Positions 11,852 through 22,708 of a stretch of 64,000 nt of DNA are shown in pieces. The stretch is from Archegozetes longisetosus (lineage: Eukaryota > Arthropoda > Arachnida > Sarcoptiformes > Trhypochthoniidae). The first letter of the stretch is position 1, and each line of letters starts with the position of its first letter. The DNA is taken from NCBI GenBank assembly GCA_018873245.2, contig JAEMBT020000001.1:11376220-11440219 (forward strand). Reading direction: 5' to 3'. The notes under the pieces were generated by a model. It had not been told where the DNA came from and ran no database searches. It saw only the letters and a list, made by a program, of their open reading frames with translations. The position numbers and the translations under genes were made by a program.

Positions 11852-12282
11852 TAGAGTGACCACGTCATAACTGCTATACGGGAGGACTTAAGTAATTAAA
11901 AGGGAAGACAAAGGAGGACATTTTTTATTTCTTATTCACACATTATTTAGCTTAATACAATTTGTGTTTAAATGAATACTTCTTATATTCTTTTGCTTCT
12001 CTTCTGAGACATTGTGATTCACAATTAAAAAGAGGGATTGTTTTGATTAAAATTTTTATAACTACGTCACATGTATTTGATAATTCAAACGTATGATTGC
12101 ACTATACTTATGTATAAACCTCCTAATTGTTCCCTTTATAATGTATATATATGTGAAAAGGGCATAATTTGACTTTTGCATAAAAAACATAAGAAATAAT
12201 TACAGTCTCAGGAAATTTTAATGCTTTTTGTAGAGGAGGACATTGTATTGTCCTCCCTAGAGGAGGACATGTGGTAACCCTA
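11852..12282. mobile_element. Non-autonomous hAT element with perfect 8-bp target duplication
   Basis: The left end TAGAGTGACCACGTC and right end (inverted) TAGGGTTACCACATGTCC are related inverted repeats. The flanks carry AGTGTAAG at 11844-11851 and again at 12283-12290. Inside, GGAGGACA motifs are repeated near both ends (11881-11920 and 12234-12271). There is no coding potential. Length is 431 bases. Confidence 0.85.
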
Positions 12283-12499
12283 AGTGTAAGTAAGATGAAT
12301 TCTGAACAAAAGCCTATAATGGTAAATATTTAAGCTAGATCTACAATAGTACAGTTATAATGGAGTACTAAATCTCAAGAATATTTTGCTTTGTCGAAAA
12401 AATTCTTTGAACCAAAAGGTTGTTAGCTAGTGTATTAGCTAGTGATTGACATTTGATACTGAAAAGACATGTAAGTGTTAACAGATTTATATGTAGCAG

Positions 12500-12890
12500 T
12501 GGAAGAAATTTCATGGTTCGAATAATTTTATCACGTTATCAGTAATAATAATTTTTATATTAAAATTATGATAAATGTTCATTCTGCACTTTCTTTGATT
12601 TGCTGTCGTACTAGGTGTACAGGAGTTGGTGGTGAACTAAAACTTGCCTTCAATGCCTAGCGCGTTTCATTCACCTTAATTTACCTAAATAACTTAACGT
12701 TCGTAATGCTATTGAACTTGGTTTAGTAAAATTAGTTAGGTTAGGTCAAGAAATAGCATTCATAGTGCTGTAGATACGGAAGGTAAGTTTGACTGCTTCA
12801 CACTTGTATAACTAACACTTTGCGCAAATCAGGGAAAGCATGAAACGAGCATTTATCTAAACTCATAACGTGATAAAATTCTTAGAGCTA
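12500..12890. repeat. Imperfect palindrome of about 390 bases
   Basis: TTTTATCACGTTAT near 12525 is repeated inverted as ATAACGTGATAAAA near 12868; inner blocks such as TTTGATTTGC and AAACTTRCCTTC also pair in inverted order. It looks like an old foldback-type element. Nothing else is visible between 12283 and 13326. Confidence 0.5.
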
Positions 12891-13326
12891 TTCAATACTT
12901 TAATAGCTACATGTAAATTAATATACCAGTATTTCTAGAATCTGCTTTTAATGATTTAATAATTAAAATTAATTTTAAATGAAGTGATAAATGATATAAC
13001 ATCTCTTTTTAATTATTAAGAGAAATGTTTATACTAATTAAACTTAAACTAGTCTTAAAATTTATTTAAAGATTATAAATATTGTTACTGATTAAGAAAA
13101 AATTTTCTTCCATTTGCATTTTTGTTATCAAACTTTTAAAATTATGCCAGATATTTAGGAACGGTACCAACTCTTTAGTATATTCATAAAAAATGTTTGA
13201 AGTTTCACCGCTATTCAGCTTTTTATTCAAAAATTGTTTTTACTCTGATATTATCTTCTGAAAAGTAAGCTCTTCCAGATATTATTTTTAATTAAGGTCA
13301 ATAAAATCTAAAAGCATTAAATTTAC

Positions 13327-15154
13327 TTAAAGAAAAATTCGGTAGAATAAAAGAGTGAAACATCTCGTTTCAATCATTAAGATTAGTAGGGAGAATAAAA
13401 ATCCAAATGTAACTACAAGGAATACATCGCTTAACATCTTTGTCGTGATAGAAGTCGAGTTCTTATTATCAGATTTACGATGGTTTTGGTAATAAATCTC
13501 AGACTTACTAATAGCTTTTAATTCATTCAAAGTCATCAGTCTTCTTATTGAACGAGTCACTATTCCGATTTCGATACTTCTTTCAAAACTAGTTTGCAAT
13601 ATATATAAAAATTTAAATCCAGTAAAACGTTTTAATTAAAATCTTACATTTTATAAACTCTTTCTCGAGCCTTGGTTAAGTTTTTATTTATTGCATATAC
13701 GATTAATACTGGAAAATATTCCTCTTCTGCAATAGACATAGAGATATGTGGATATTGAGTTTTCAAACTACTAATAACAGACGCCTCTCTCAAATAAGCA
13801 CATTTTCTATTGGATATATGGTCGATAATTGACTCAATTTCCGAATTCTAGACTCAAAAAAATTGAGGTTATTTTTCGAACTATCAGTTTAATTAACAGT
13901 TTAATCAAAGATAAAAGTTTGTGAAGAAATATTTGACTAGAAATTTCTTTAACTTAATTTTTATCATTTTCATTGACAGTGTTTTATTTGTAATCCTCAT
14001 ATCGTCGGGTAAAGTGCTATAAAGTCCTGTTTTTAATGCTGTCTCAATTAGAGATAGGATTTTATAACACTGATCCCTTCATATTTTAAACCGTACTGAC
14101 CTCCCAGTCAGGAACAAATCTTGTTTTATCAAATAAGCTTTGAATGTATTGGGGACCTGCTCTATATTGCTTGAGAAAATAATAGTGAGACCAATTGCCA
14201 CTTATTATGGACAAACTTGAGTTCTCTAACTCCGCAAAAGTGTTTATAGTTTCCATCTCTTGCTTTACAAGTGATGATAAAATTATGCCACTAATGCATG
14301 TAATGAGTACTAATGAAATAAAAGTCCATAAATTAATCAATAAGTGTTCGTTAAATCTAGTCCATTGGTTGAGCAAATAGGAACATATTGTCAATAAGAG
14401 TTCAAAAAGTTCAAATCTTGAGCTGTGATCCATTATTGGTTTGTCGAGTTTGAATTTTCCTAAAAATAAATCAGACTAAAAGTTAATCAGTTTTTCAGTC
14501 ATTCTTTGAATTATCTATCATTACTTCTCAATTTCTGAATGCAATAAACAGTCATTGTTACTATCAAAACAGATAACAGAATCAATAGCCAAGTATCTGC
14601 AGTGAATGCATGTCTGAGACGACTGAATAGACTTCTGTTCACCGGATACAAGGCACTCAAAATTTGAATTTGTATTTGATTTGTAATCCATGGAGAAATA
14701 GCTGTTCTATAAAACGATTCTCCCATTGTTGTCTGAGCGAAAACTAAATCCCAATTCTAGAAGATATTCATAAGATTTTTAATGAAAATTTTTGTAACAA
14801 TGTGATCAAACCTCTTCTTCCAACAATCCATAAGTATTGCCAAATTTTTTGCGATAAGTAATGTTGAAGTTTCCGAATTTCTTTGAAATAAAGATATGGA
14901 ACATATCATGGTCATAGGAACAGAAGTTATCCTTAAGTAGAAAATGTTGTTATAAATAAAGAATTCTAATTCGAGCTTGAAGATTAATATATTTTACTGA
15001 CTTCATTATTATAAGTATTTCCAGCCATAATAAGAGAAAGCATATTTTCATCACTGTTATCATTAGTTATATCGAAATAGTTGTGATCTGGTATTAATGA
15101 TATGCATCGAATTAAAACATTCATATTTATTACCAATTTTTCTTCTTTGAATTT
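13327..15154 (-). CDS. Ionotropic-receptor-like channel (iGluR superfamily), six exons, 5' end uncertain
   Basis: Exons read on the minus strand: 15154-15002, 14931-14812, 14756-14525, 14459-14101, 13847-13648, 13588-13327, all with GT-AG introns and matching phases (0,0,1,0,2), giving about 441 codons. Order of parts: S1 half of the ligand domain with ENWDLVFAQTT; TM1 FTADTWLLILLSVLIVTMTV; a pore segment with TM2 INLWTFISLVLITCISGIIL; S2 with TFAELENSSLSIISG; final TM3 FLVVTFGFLFSLLILMIE; then a short tail. The layout is that of arthropod chemosensory IRs. The Arg that binds glutamate in classical receptors is not obvious in SFYRTAISPWI, so glutamate is unlikely to be the ligand. The first exon begins after a possible acceptor (TATTTAG), so an upstream exon with signal peptide may exist but was not found. 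Two introns start with GTCAGT, a weaker donor. Confidence 0.75.
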
Positions 15155-16390
15155 CTAAATAGTTTATTTGAATAATCTAAAATTACAAGAATTCCTTATA
15201 AAATAACAGTAGATTTTAAATTGATTCAATGGTTTGAAAGCGTTGATCAATTGATAATATTATGAGAATTTGAACCATAATTCTCTTTCAATTACAACCA
15301 AGTTTAAAAGAAAGATTCTATACTATACTTTCTCAGTAACTTATAGCAACAAGCTCTAGAAATATTGATCACTTTTTTAGGTAAGAAACTTATTAATTAT
15401 AAATGAGAATCCGATAAATTGATTTAATAATTAGTTGTACTCGTCAACATGTTTGGATAGTAGATAGTTAGAAGTGATCATTAAAGCAATTCATCAGGTT
15501 CCCATTTTTAGCGAAATCGTTATCTAGAATATTGTTTGCATTTATTTCTGAGATGATTACCTAAAAGTTTGTTAGAGAAATAATTCAATATAGATAATGA
15601 AAAATATGAGTCCCTAGTGATTCACTACATCTGGATATCAAATATTTCCTAGATGTAACTATTAAATTAATATTTAGTTATATGATTACCATTTTATAAT
15701 ACATTCGAAATAATTTTAATAAATATTTATTTGTAATAAATACTTAACAAATATTTGATTAGTTACAATATATTATATATTTACATCACCTTATTATCTA
15801 AAGCACGTAAATAGGAGTTACACAATACTACTAATAATTAGCTGCTTTAATGACTCTGTCATCAATGTTTGAAAGCAACATTTTCTCGATAAGTCGTATA
15901 ATACCTTCAATTTTTCGATCTACATATTAGAGGTGAGTATCTATGAAATTCTTCGCATCCTCACCCACAGTGGAAAAGTGCGTGTGACTCGCTAAAACCC
16001 GCAAATAACAAAATAAAATTTTGTTTTAATTAAATCGAATGTAAATACAATTATCAACTATGATTAAGCATAAAATCTATATTCTGTAAAATATCAAAAT
16101 TTGATCTCAATTTTAACATTTTATCGAGTTTTCTGGATCTATTGTTGAAGTTAATCCTGTTTAATTATAATTTTGCTCACTGCAGAGATTAGTTGCTAGT
16201 ATAGTTAAAATTATTATGAAATAACACTCAGTTTAGGAAATCCGTCCTTGTTATCATCCCAAAATTTCAACAAACTATAAGTACAGTTTAAATAGATATT
16301 TTGCAGATAGTCACCAACTCTGGGATACTAGCTATACATTTTTTCATAACCAATGAAATCATGTGCACATCCATTCATGATATTAGTCTT
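15155..16390. other. AT-rich gene-free stretch
   Basis: Upstream of the receptor gene; any missing 5' exon of it should lie here, but no clear signal-peptide exon was recognised. Confidence 0.3.
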
Positions 16391-16835
16391 CGGGCAAATT
16401 CGGGCTAATGAATCTAAAGGGATTCCCGACCCCCACCCCGAAGTGTGATACATCACTGGATTCAGTTCGTCGAGCTGAACATTTTGATACCACACTTGAT
16501 CACTTCCAACCCGAACCTGACCTTTACTGGCCACTCAGACTTAACCCCCTCGAAAAATCCAGGTTAATCCTTTACGTGGTACTTAACCGAACAGAGATAG
16601 ATATCTCGAGAACTACTTGTGATAATTCATCAGGTGATGTATCAAAATGCTCAGTTCGGTATCCTGAGTCTAATGATATATCACATGACGGAATCAGTCA
16701 CTCCTGTCAGGGGTTGGCCAGAAGTAGTCAAGTGTGGTATTATAAAGTTCAGCTCAACGAACTGAATCTAATGATCTATCACACTTCGGGGTGGGGGTTG
16801 GAAACCCTTTAGATCCATTAGCCCAGATTCACCCC
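16391..16835. repeat. TIR/foldback element, GC-rich arms
   Basis: Left arm 16391-16520 and right arm 16715-16835 are inverted copies with roughly 80-85 percent identity. Shared blocks include GGGCTAATG, CCCCCACCCCGAAGTGTGAT, ATTCAGTTCG and GATACCACACTTGA-like. The 200-base centre is unique. Arm length near 125 bases and GC content above background mark it as a non-autonomous transposon. Frames within it mirror the inverted repeat and are not taken as genes. Confidence 0.75.
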
Positions 16836-17146
16836 TTTTCTTTGAAATAATTATAATAGATAATTGGTTAGTTACAAAAAATAATTATAATATGTAAAGG
16901 AATAGTGTTTAAGATTATTTTCTATTTATTAAAAGCAGTTCAATTAGCATTTTTCTCAATTGTGGTTTGGTTAGGTAATGGGTTTTCCCAAGATTTTGGA
17001 TTTTCTTATATTTAGAGTTAACATGTGAAAAGGTTTCAAGTATTGACCTTAAAGGAATTAAAATATCTAGGGATTAAATCTTTTAAAGTCGCCAAAAGTC
17101 TGACACTTTCTGGTCAATAACCTGTTTTATTGTATTTCTTACTCTT

Positions 17147-17716
17147 AGTGCTCCGCACAAATCGAGTTTGAGTCGAGTCAGAGCAGATTTGAATTCGACT
17201 CGTAAAAATCGAGTCAAGTCTCTATTCGAGTTATGTCTGTTCAAACCGCGAATCGGTTTTGTTTAGACTCGCATCGAGCCTACCCGAAGACTCGGATCAA
17301 CTAATATTTATGGATTAAATTGGTTTTTAATGAATGCATTTTGTAATTACAAAAATATAAATTTATATAATTAAAATACGAAAGATTAACAATCGTCTAA
17401 CAATAAGAAATAATATTATTTTAGCCAACTTTTAAGGCACATGAAATCCTGAACAGTATCTTTGCTCAATGAACTACGCTTTTTATCTAAAAAATCGGTA
17501 CCTTCAGAAAAGTCCTTTCAACTGGTGCGCTCGTGGCAGGAATGACCAATAGTCCATGGCCATCATTGCAAGATGATGGTATTCAATAGCGTTCATCTTC
17601 CACCATTGTGACAGGTTGGTCTCTGAGGCCACTAATGGCGCATTTACGTAGCTACAAAGCTCATCCTCCTCGATAATATGCAGGCGCTTGAATATTCGAC
17701 TCACTAAATCATGCAT
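17147..17716 (-). pseudogene. Decayed 3' end of a hAT transposon
   Basis: Minus-strand frame 17716-17504 contains ELCSYVNAPLV, SQWWKMN and YHHLAMMAMDYWSFLPRA, the typical start of the hAT C-terminal dimerisation domain (LxxYL...WWK...YP.L...A...LSIPAT). The reading continues in other frames toward 17400. Beyond it, 17147-17290 is rich in GAGTCGAGTC and ends AGTGCTCCGCACAAATCGAG, the kind of subterminal repeats and terminal sequence seen in hAT elements. The matching 5' end is not found. Confidence 0.65.
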
Positions 17717-17760
17717 GGGGATGGGTAGAGTGGACCCTCTTTTATACTAAAATGCATACT

Positions 17761-17945
17761 TTCTAGATAGTTCTTGAATATGTTATAAAATTGTAGAATG
17801 GTTTAAATAGTTCCATAACATTCCATAAGTTTATAGAATACTCTAATAAGTTCTAGAATATTCTATGAGTTTCTAGAATGTTCTAGCAAACTTTAGAATA
17901 TTCTATAACTTTATAGAATACTCGGCTGCGCTTTAGAATATGTTC
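17761..17945. repeat. Minisatellite of ~20-bp units matching heat-shock elements
   Basis: About eight degenerate units based on TTTCTAGAATATTCTATGAG. Two units contain perfect TTCnnGAAnnTTC arrays, TTCTAGAATATTC at 17851-17863 and TTCTAGAATGTTC at 17871-17883, with others one base off. Function unknown; the match may simply follow from the palindromic AT-rich unit. Confidence 0.75.
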
Positions 17946-18665
17946 CCCCTCCGGGGGCGTGGCTTCCTATGTGGGAGGATGCTACTCAGTGTAGGGAATA
18001 TCCATATCAAGTATGAACTGCCTCGGGCCAGGGGGCTGAGTTATGGATAAATGTATAATTGTACTAAATCTAATTACGTACTGGAAAATATAGCCAGTAG
18101 GTGCCAATTATGGACCTAACCTACCCGAATATATTGAACAAGCCTAACATAGCCTATCCTTAATTAGGTTAGGTTATGTCAGACTTGGTTAATTTCACGG
18201 GTAAACTTAAATAATTTATTTAGAAGCATTCTTTTACATATAATTTTGAACCCAAGCCCTTTTGGTTGAGAGACGAGCACTCTACCAACTGAGCTACCCT
18301 TGGAATGGGTGAGAGTGAGAGTATTTTTCGCTCTTTTATCTGTACCACTAATTAACATTAGGGATATTCAATTTTTATTCATAACTCCGCCTTTTTTAGT
18401 CTCACATACTTCAAACTTGGTATAAACAAACTTCATCGATAATAGGACACATTCATGTGCAACCCACGCCCACTAGTGCTATGGGTTCTTAATAATTCAT
18501 GAAAAATTTAAAAAATTTCTGAATTTGAATTGTTACAACTCGGCTCCTCCTGGTGCGAAGCATTCAATACTTGATATGTTTAATTTCTACACTTAGTAAT
18601 ACCCTTCCATATGGATGGCTACACTCCCGGCGGTAGGCCATATAGTAAAGCGTACTTCAATTTAT
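17930..18665. repeat. Inverted-repeat element with internal tRNA-like sequence
   Basis: 17935-18045 and 18540-18660 are inverted diverged copies (shared GCTTTA, CATATCAAGTAT and CAGGRGG-type blocks, similar spacing). Between them lies GGTTAGGTTA-type sequence (18110-18180), a tRNA-like head at 18238-18304 and AT-rich filler. Probably a foldback element that received another insertion. Confidence 0.5.
18238..18304 (-). pseudogene. tRNA-derived sequence (SINE head or tRNA pseudogene)
   Basis: On the minus strand it reads GGGTAGCTCAGTTGGTAGAG, a good A box and D arm, followed after the expected distance by GGGCTTGGGTTCAAAA, a degraded B box and T arm. The anticodon stem and acceptor pairing do not close, so it is not a functional tRNA gene. 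Confidence 0.55.
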
Positions 18666-18930
18666 AAAATAATGAATTTCATCCTGCCATCCATACGGGG
18701 GATGGAGCTAAAAAATATGCTCTTATGAAATCACGGCTCAACCAAGCGAACCCACTCGCGTCACTTGTCGCCGCCGAAAACTTCAATCGCAAATCTTTTA
18801 GGGGTGTTGAGGAGGCGGAGGGTGGGGTCCCCCTATACATTAATGTATCAATAACAAATAATTATATCTTAAATTATATAATTAATAGCCAGGTTTTGTC
18901 AATCTTCTTTGATAGAAAATGATTTTTCTG
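18661..18930 (+). mobile_element. Internally deleted copy of the SWIM-type mobile element
   Basis: Shares ATCCTGCCATCCATACGGGG and the following coding-like stretch (about 120 bases), then the element's 3' tail (GAGGAGG...CCCCC, then AATAATTATAT and GCCAGGTTTTGTC), with the copy at 50.1-51.1 kb. About 500 bases of the middle are missing. Broken. Confidence 0.8.
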
Positions 18931-19350
18931 TTCAAAAAAATTTTGGTACTGGATTTGTATGATCCTAATGAATGGTTATCTAATTATCAATACTTAATTC
19001 AACTCTAAAGTATGAAAATGATATGCGATCATATCACAAAACAATATTTACCCAACTGCATAGTAATCAACTTTAAGCTTATTCATAGTTCTCATCAAGG
19101 ATATAATATTGCAATTAACAAGACTTTTGAACCGATCTGATAATTAACAGCAATAAGCAAATCCACCAGACCTATGAGTATAGTAGTCACTTCGTTGTTT
19201 GTACTGAAACATTGGTAAACAATTTCGATAATTTACGTTAAATGATTCAAGCATTTCAATTTTAGTAGAAACTTAGAAAATTTTCTTGGAAATAGTATAA
19301 ATACATTTTCACTATGCAATTTTCTCATTTTAATGATAAGGTTTACTCAC

Positions 19351-19357
19351 ATATAAA
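19351..19357 (+). promoter_or_regulatory. TATA box of the triple-repeat protein gene
   Basis: ATATAAATAG lies 44 bases before the ATG at 19395, leaving room for a start site and a short 5' UTR. Confidence 0.55.
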
Positions 19358-19394
19358 TAGATATCTCGCAAATAAGTAAAATCAAAAGTTGTAA

Positions 19395-19850
19395 ATGCTA
19401 AATACAATGCTTTTCAGAAGTTTCTCAGTTCTAGTTTTTCTGGCCTTTACTAGAGGATTCAAGGCCCAAACACATCCCTTGTACAGATGTTTAACGTTGG
19501 ATGGAAAAGATCATTTTGTTTCCAGATGGCTTGACTGTGAAGGCCAAAGAGACGAATTCCTACTTGGCTACGTCTTTGACGCGCCCCAAGCCGTCGTACC
19601 GACACCAGCGATATATCGATGTTTGACTGAAGATGGGGATCACTTTACTTCCATATCACTGGAGTGCGAAGGGCAAAGAGATGAATCCTTATTAGGGTAT
19701 GTGTACACTAGTCAACCATCCAACGTGGCCACGAAACCTTTATATCGATGTATCACGCTCGATGGTAGCGATCACTTTGTTTCAAATGCTGTTAACTGCG
19801 AGGGTCATCGAACAGAAAGCCTCCATGGTTATATTCGTGTAGAAGCCTAA
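19395..19850 (+). CDS. Small secreted protein with three Cys-containing YRC-DHF-CEG repeats
   Basis: A single open frame of 151 codons. A signal peptide occupies residues 1-24 (hydrophobic SVLVFLAFTRG, then cut near AQ). Three tandem repeats follow at about 28-60, 72-103 and 115-147. Each runs LYRC, then DHF with T/V-S, then CEG(Q/H)R, then LLGY or similar, with two cysteines per repeat (six in all) that could pair. Units of this kind resemble the short repeats of secreted bacterial and fungal proteins related to the DUF5648 group; that link is from memory of the consensus. The gene is GC-richer than the AT-rich flanks and has no intron, compatible with horizontal acquisition, but it has a TATA box upstream and AATAAA at 19913-19918, so it looks like a working host gene. 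Substrate unknown; carbohydrate binding or defence is a guess. Confidence 0.85.
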   Translation: MLNTMLFRSFSVLVFLAFTRGFKAQTHPLYRCLTLDGKDHFVSRWLDCEGQRDEFLLGYVFDAPQAVVPTPAIYRCLTEDGDHFTSISLECEGQRDESLLGYVYTSQPSNVATKPLYRCITLDGSDHFVSNAVNCEGHRTESLHGYIRVEA

Positions 19851-19912
19851 AACGCAATACAATATAGTAAACAATTGATGTGCTAAGTAGGTATTTTTAC
19901 CTTCCAAATAGA

Positions 19913-19918
19913 AATAAA
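19913..19918 (+). promoter_or_regulatory. polyadenylation signal AATAAA
   Basis: Sixty-odd bases after the stop of the triple-repeat protein. Confidence 0.5.
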
Positions 19919-19919
19919 C

Positions 19920-22100
19920 TATATAAAACACAACAAATTAGTATATTATTATCTGTATAATGTTATAGATATGTTATTATTTTCTAGAGCATTAATACAG
20001 CTAAGCTCGTACTTCTAAAGACATAGCTTATATTATGTTAATACATAATAAAAAATAAATGTTTTCTTCGCCATAATAATCACATCTTCTTGGCATCTTC
20101 AAAAGAATCAGAATTTTCCTTAGAAGTCGATAAGACTATACCTGAATTTTGCAAACAAGAAATTGAATCAATGTATGTTTTATGTCAATCCAAAGTCTAA
20201 TTCCTTAGTTGTGGCAATAGTTAATGAATTGTCGGCTGCCTGTATTATACTCGGATCGCCATCCAAATCATTTGAGTTATCCAGAAGAGGGCTATTTTAT
20301 AATAGGTGACGGCAATTCAGCACAAGATATGTCACTCACTAAGAGTATAGCAATTCGTAATATAACTATTAAATTATGTACTTTAGTATGATGAGTTATT
20401 CATATGACAGCTCGTTCTTATTAATTTTAATGAATATGTACAAACGGTTTAGGAGTTATTCAAATTCAAAGTGACTTTCGTGGGGATAAAATGTAACCAT
20501 TCATTGATTTTTAGTAATCACCGAAACATCAGAAAGACATGTGATGCACACTGTTGTGGACTTATCTGCACAGAGCTCGAAGGCAACTTTCTTATTCCTA
20601 AATTGGGTCGTTTTGAAAATTTAATGAACTTTTTAATTTCTAGAGTTTATTCAATGTCTATGAGAAAATTTTCGATATGATTGCAATCAATTCAACTCAA
20701 TTCACGGTAAATATCTGAGCCCACGATTCTCAATGACCTAACCTAGATCTAGGGTAGGCGCCTAAGGCTAATCTTTTCAAAAAATCACTTTCGTGTTATA
20801 TTCAAAATTTTGGCCCTTTTTAACCAATTATGGCTTATTTTACAGACAACACGTAAAAAACTTTATTGTACCCCTTAAGTAATTGATTTTCATAAGGCTG
20901 TACGTATTTTCTAGGAATATATCTTTAAGAGTATACGTTTCAATTTACATTAATGATCGATTATAATCCTTACGAAAAATTATTTGGAAGCCCATAGCAT
21001 ATTTTGAGAATTAATTTTTCTGACATCAACCTGTTTGGAAGCTTACGAAGAATAATAAAAGATATTATTGAGAAGGACGAATAAAAAAATTCAACTGTGG
21101 GTCGTGAAAATAGACCAAACATGAGACAATTTATAATTAGACGTATAGGAGTCGGTGAACAAAAGTAGGATAGAAAATATTGAAAAGCGTATGGCTGCAG
21201 AGGAAAACCGAATTAAATTGTCTTTTCTTTTTAGTTGTAATAATTAGAATCAAATTCATTTTTGTGATAAATTTGAAGTCGAAATATTGTTATTTTCATT
21301 AAAAACTCTACACTTACTTTTCCGGATTTTTTCGTCGTTCTAGAAAAATAAGAAAAATAGTTATACATTTATGAGAAAAAAGGCTTAGAAATTTCGAATT
21401 AGTTTTTAGCTGATAATTGATCTTTTATAGTAAATCTTTGTGCTGATGAATTTTTCAGAAGAATTTTATGCCACGAAGTAAGTCTGCCCAAAAATTAATC
21501 CAAACTTTTATATTCACTGTCTTTTTCAGACACGTAAGACTTTTGTTAAATTCTTGATGATCTGATAATTAATTACCAGTTGTTCTTGAGCAATTGAAAC
21601 TTTTAATTGGGATTTTACAAAATCTATTTTTATTGCATTTACTATAAGTATGAATATAAATTTTTATTTTAATGAATGATAGTTCGATATGCATTCAAAG
21701 GTGTCTTTCTATCAACTAAACCGAAAAATATAAACTTAAGGATTTAAAAAACATAGTGGAATTTTGGGTAAAAGTGTACGATTCATATTTCTCATGATAT
21801 AAAGATTAAGTTGTGGACTGGACGTCCAGTAAAATATAAAGATCTAAAAATACTTTGAATGAAACTAAATGATTTCTCAGAATATATACAAATTGACGCT
21901 CAATAACTTCAATGATTTTGCATGATTTTCTAACGACTGCATAAAGTTTTATAAAATGAAAAATAGCTCTAAATAAAAGATAGATTGAAAGATTATCAGA
22001 AAGCGATTTACTTAAACTCAAAGATGAAGCTATAAATAAATAAGTCAATAAATTTTCTTAGAAATGAGTTAGATCTTAGAATAGTTTTAACATCTAATAT
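19920..22100. other. AT-rich gene-free stretch with one dispersed repeat
   Basis: 20800-20905 (AACCAATTATGGCTTATTTTAC and neighbours) resembles 28725-28830 (ATCAATTATGGTTTATTCTG) over about 100 bases in the same orientation, so both belong to one old dispersed repeat. No gene recognised. Confidence 0.4.
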
Positions 22101-22123
22101 ATACTAAATTGAAAATACGTGAA

Positions 22124-22297
22124 GACCTCATTGAACTTATCAAACAAACTATTACTACACAAGCTAAATACACTGGGGTATTAAAAGCTAATGCAATCAG
22201 TTATACTGAAGGTATAAAAATGATGGGTAACAAGATTTTTGAGTTAGACGTTGAAGATCAATGGGTGAACCTGGTGGAGTTGATGAAAAATAAGTAG
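22124..22297 (+). CDS. Possible terminal exon of an unidentified gene
   Basis: A short open stretch with coding-like composition (DLIELIKQTITTQAKYTG early, DVEDQWVNLVELMKNK at the end, stop at 22295-22297). An AATAAA sits at about 22313, a spacing that fits a last exon. No clear upstream exon or domain is seen; an acceptor could be the AG near 22123. Chance frame is a real alternative. Confidence 0.25.
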   Translation, partial: DLIELIKQTITTQAKYTGVLKANAISYTEGIKMMGNKIFELDVEDQWVNLVELMKNK

Positions 22298-22708
22298 ATT
22301 TATATAAAACCAGAATAAAATTATTTTGTTAACGCTAAGCTAATGCTGAAGCTTTCTGAGAGCCTAAGGCTCTAAGTTTACCTTTCAATACACTCTATCA
22401 ATAATCAATCAATAATGGTTCCATTTTCATAGTTCACTATTTGATTGAGATAATCGTGAGTAGTGTATATATGGCGGAGCTAGGACAGTACAGTCGGTCG
22501 AGAAAAGTTATGCATAGATCCCGGATTAATCACTGATGCATTTGGATAGGATAAGAGGGACGAGACAGAATTTGAAACTATAAGTTTATAGCGTTAATTT
22601 ATAGCATTACTCAGTAATTAAAAAACATAATATGTGTAATTTTATTCGTAGCTGAAGTCAGTTTATTTGATATTCATAAGTTATAGAGTGAAAGTTACTG
22701 ATAAGATA

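Noticed and set aside
16408-16812. A 134-codon plus-strand frame across the inverted-repeat element
   Set aside because: It spans both arms of the palindrome and its two ends mirror each other; composition and context are those of a non-coding transposon.
18238-18304. Functional tRNA gene
   Set aside because: A box is good, but the anticodon stem and acceptor stem do not pair and the B box is damaged.
20471-20680. A 69-codon plus-strand frame
   Set aside because: No domain, no signal, and surrounded by repeat-like sequence; cannot be separated from chance.
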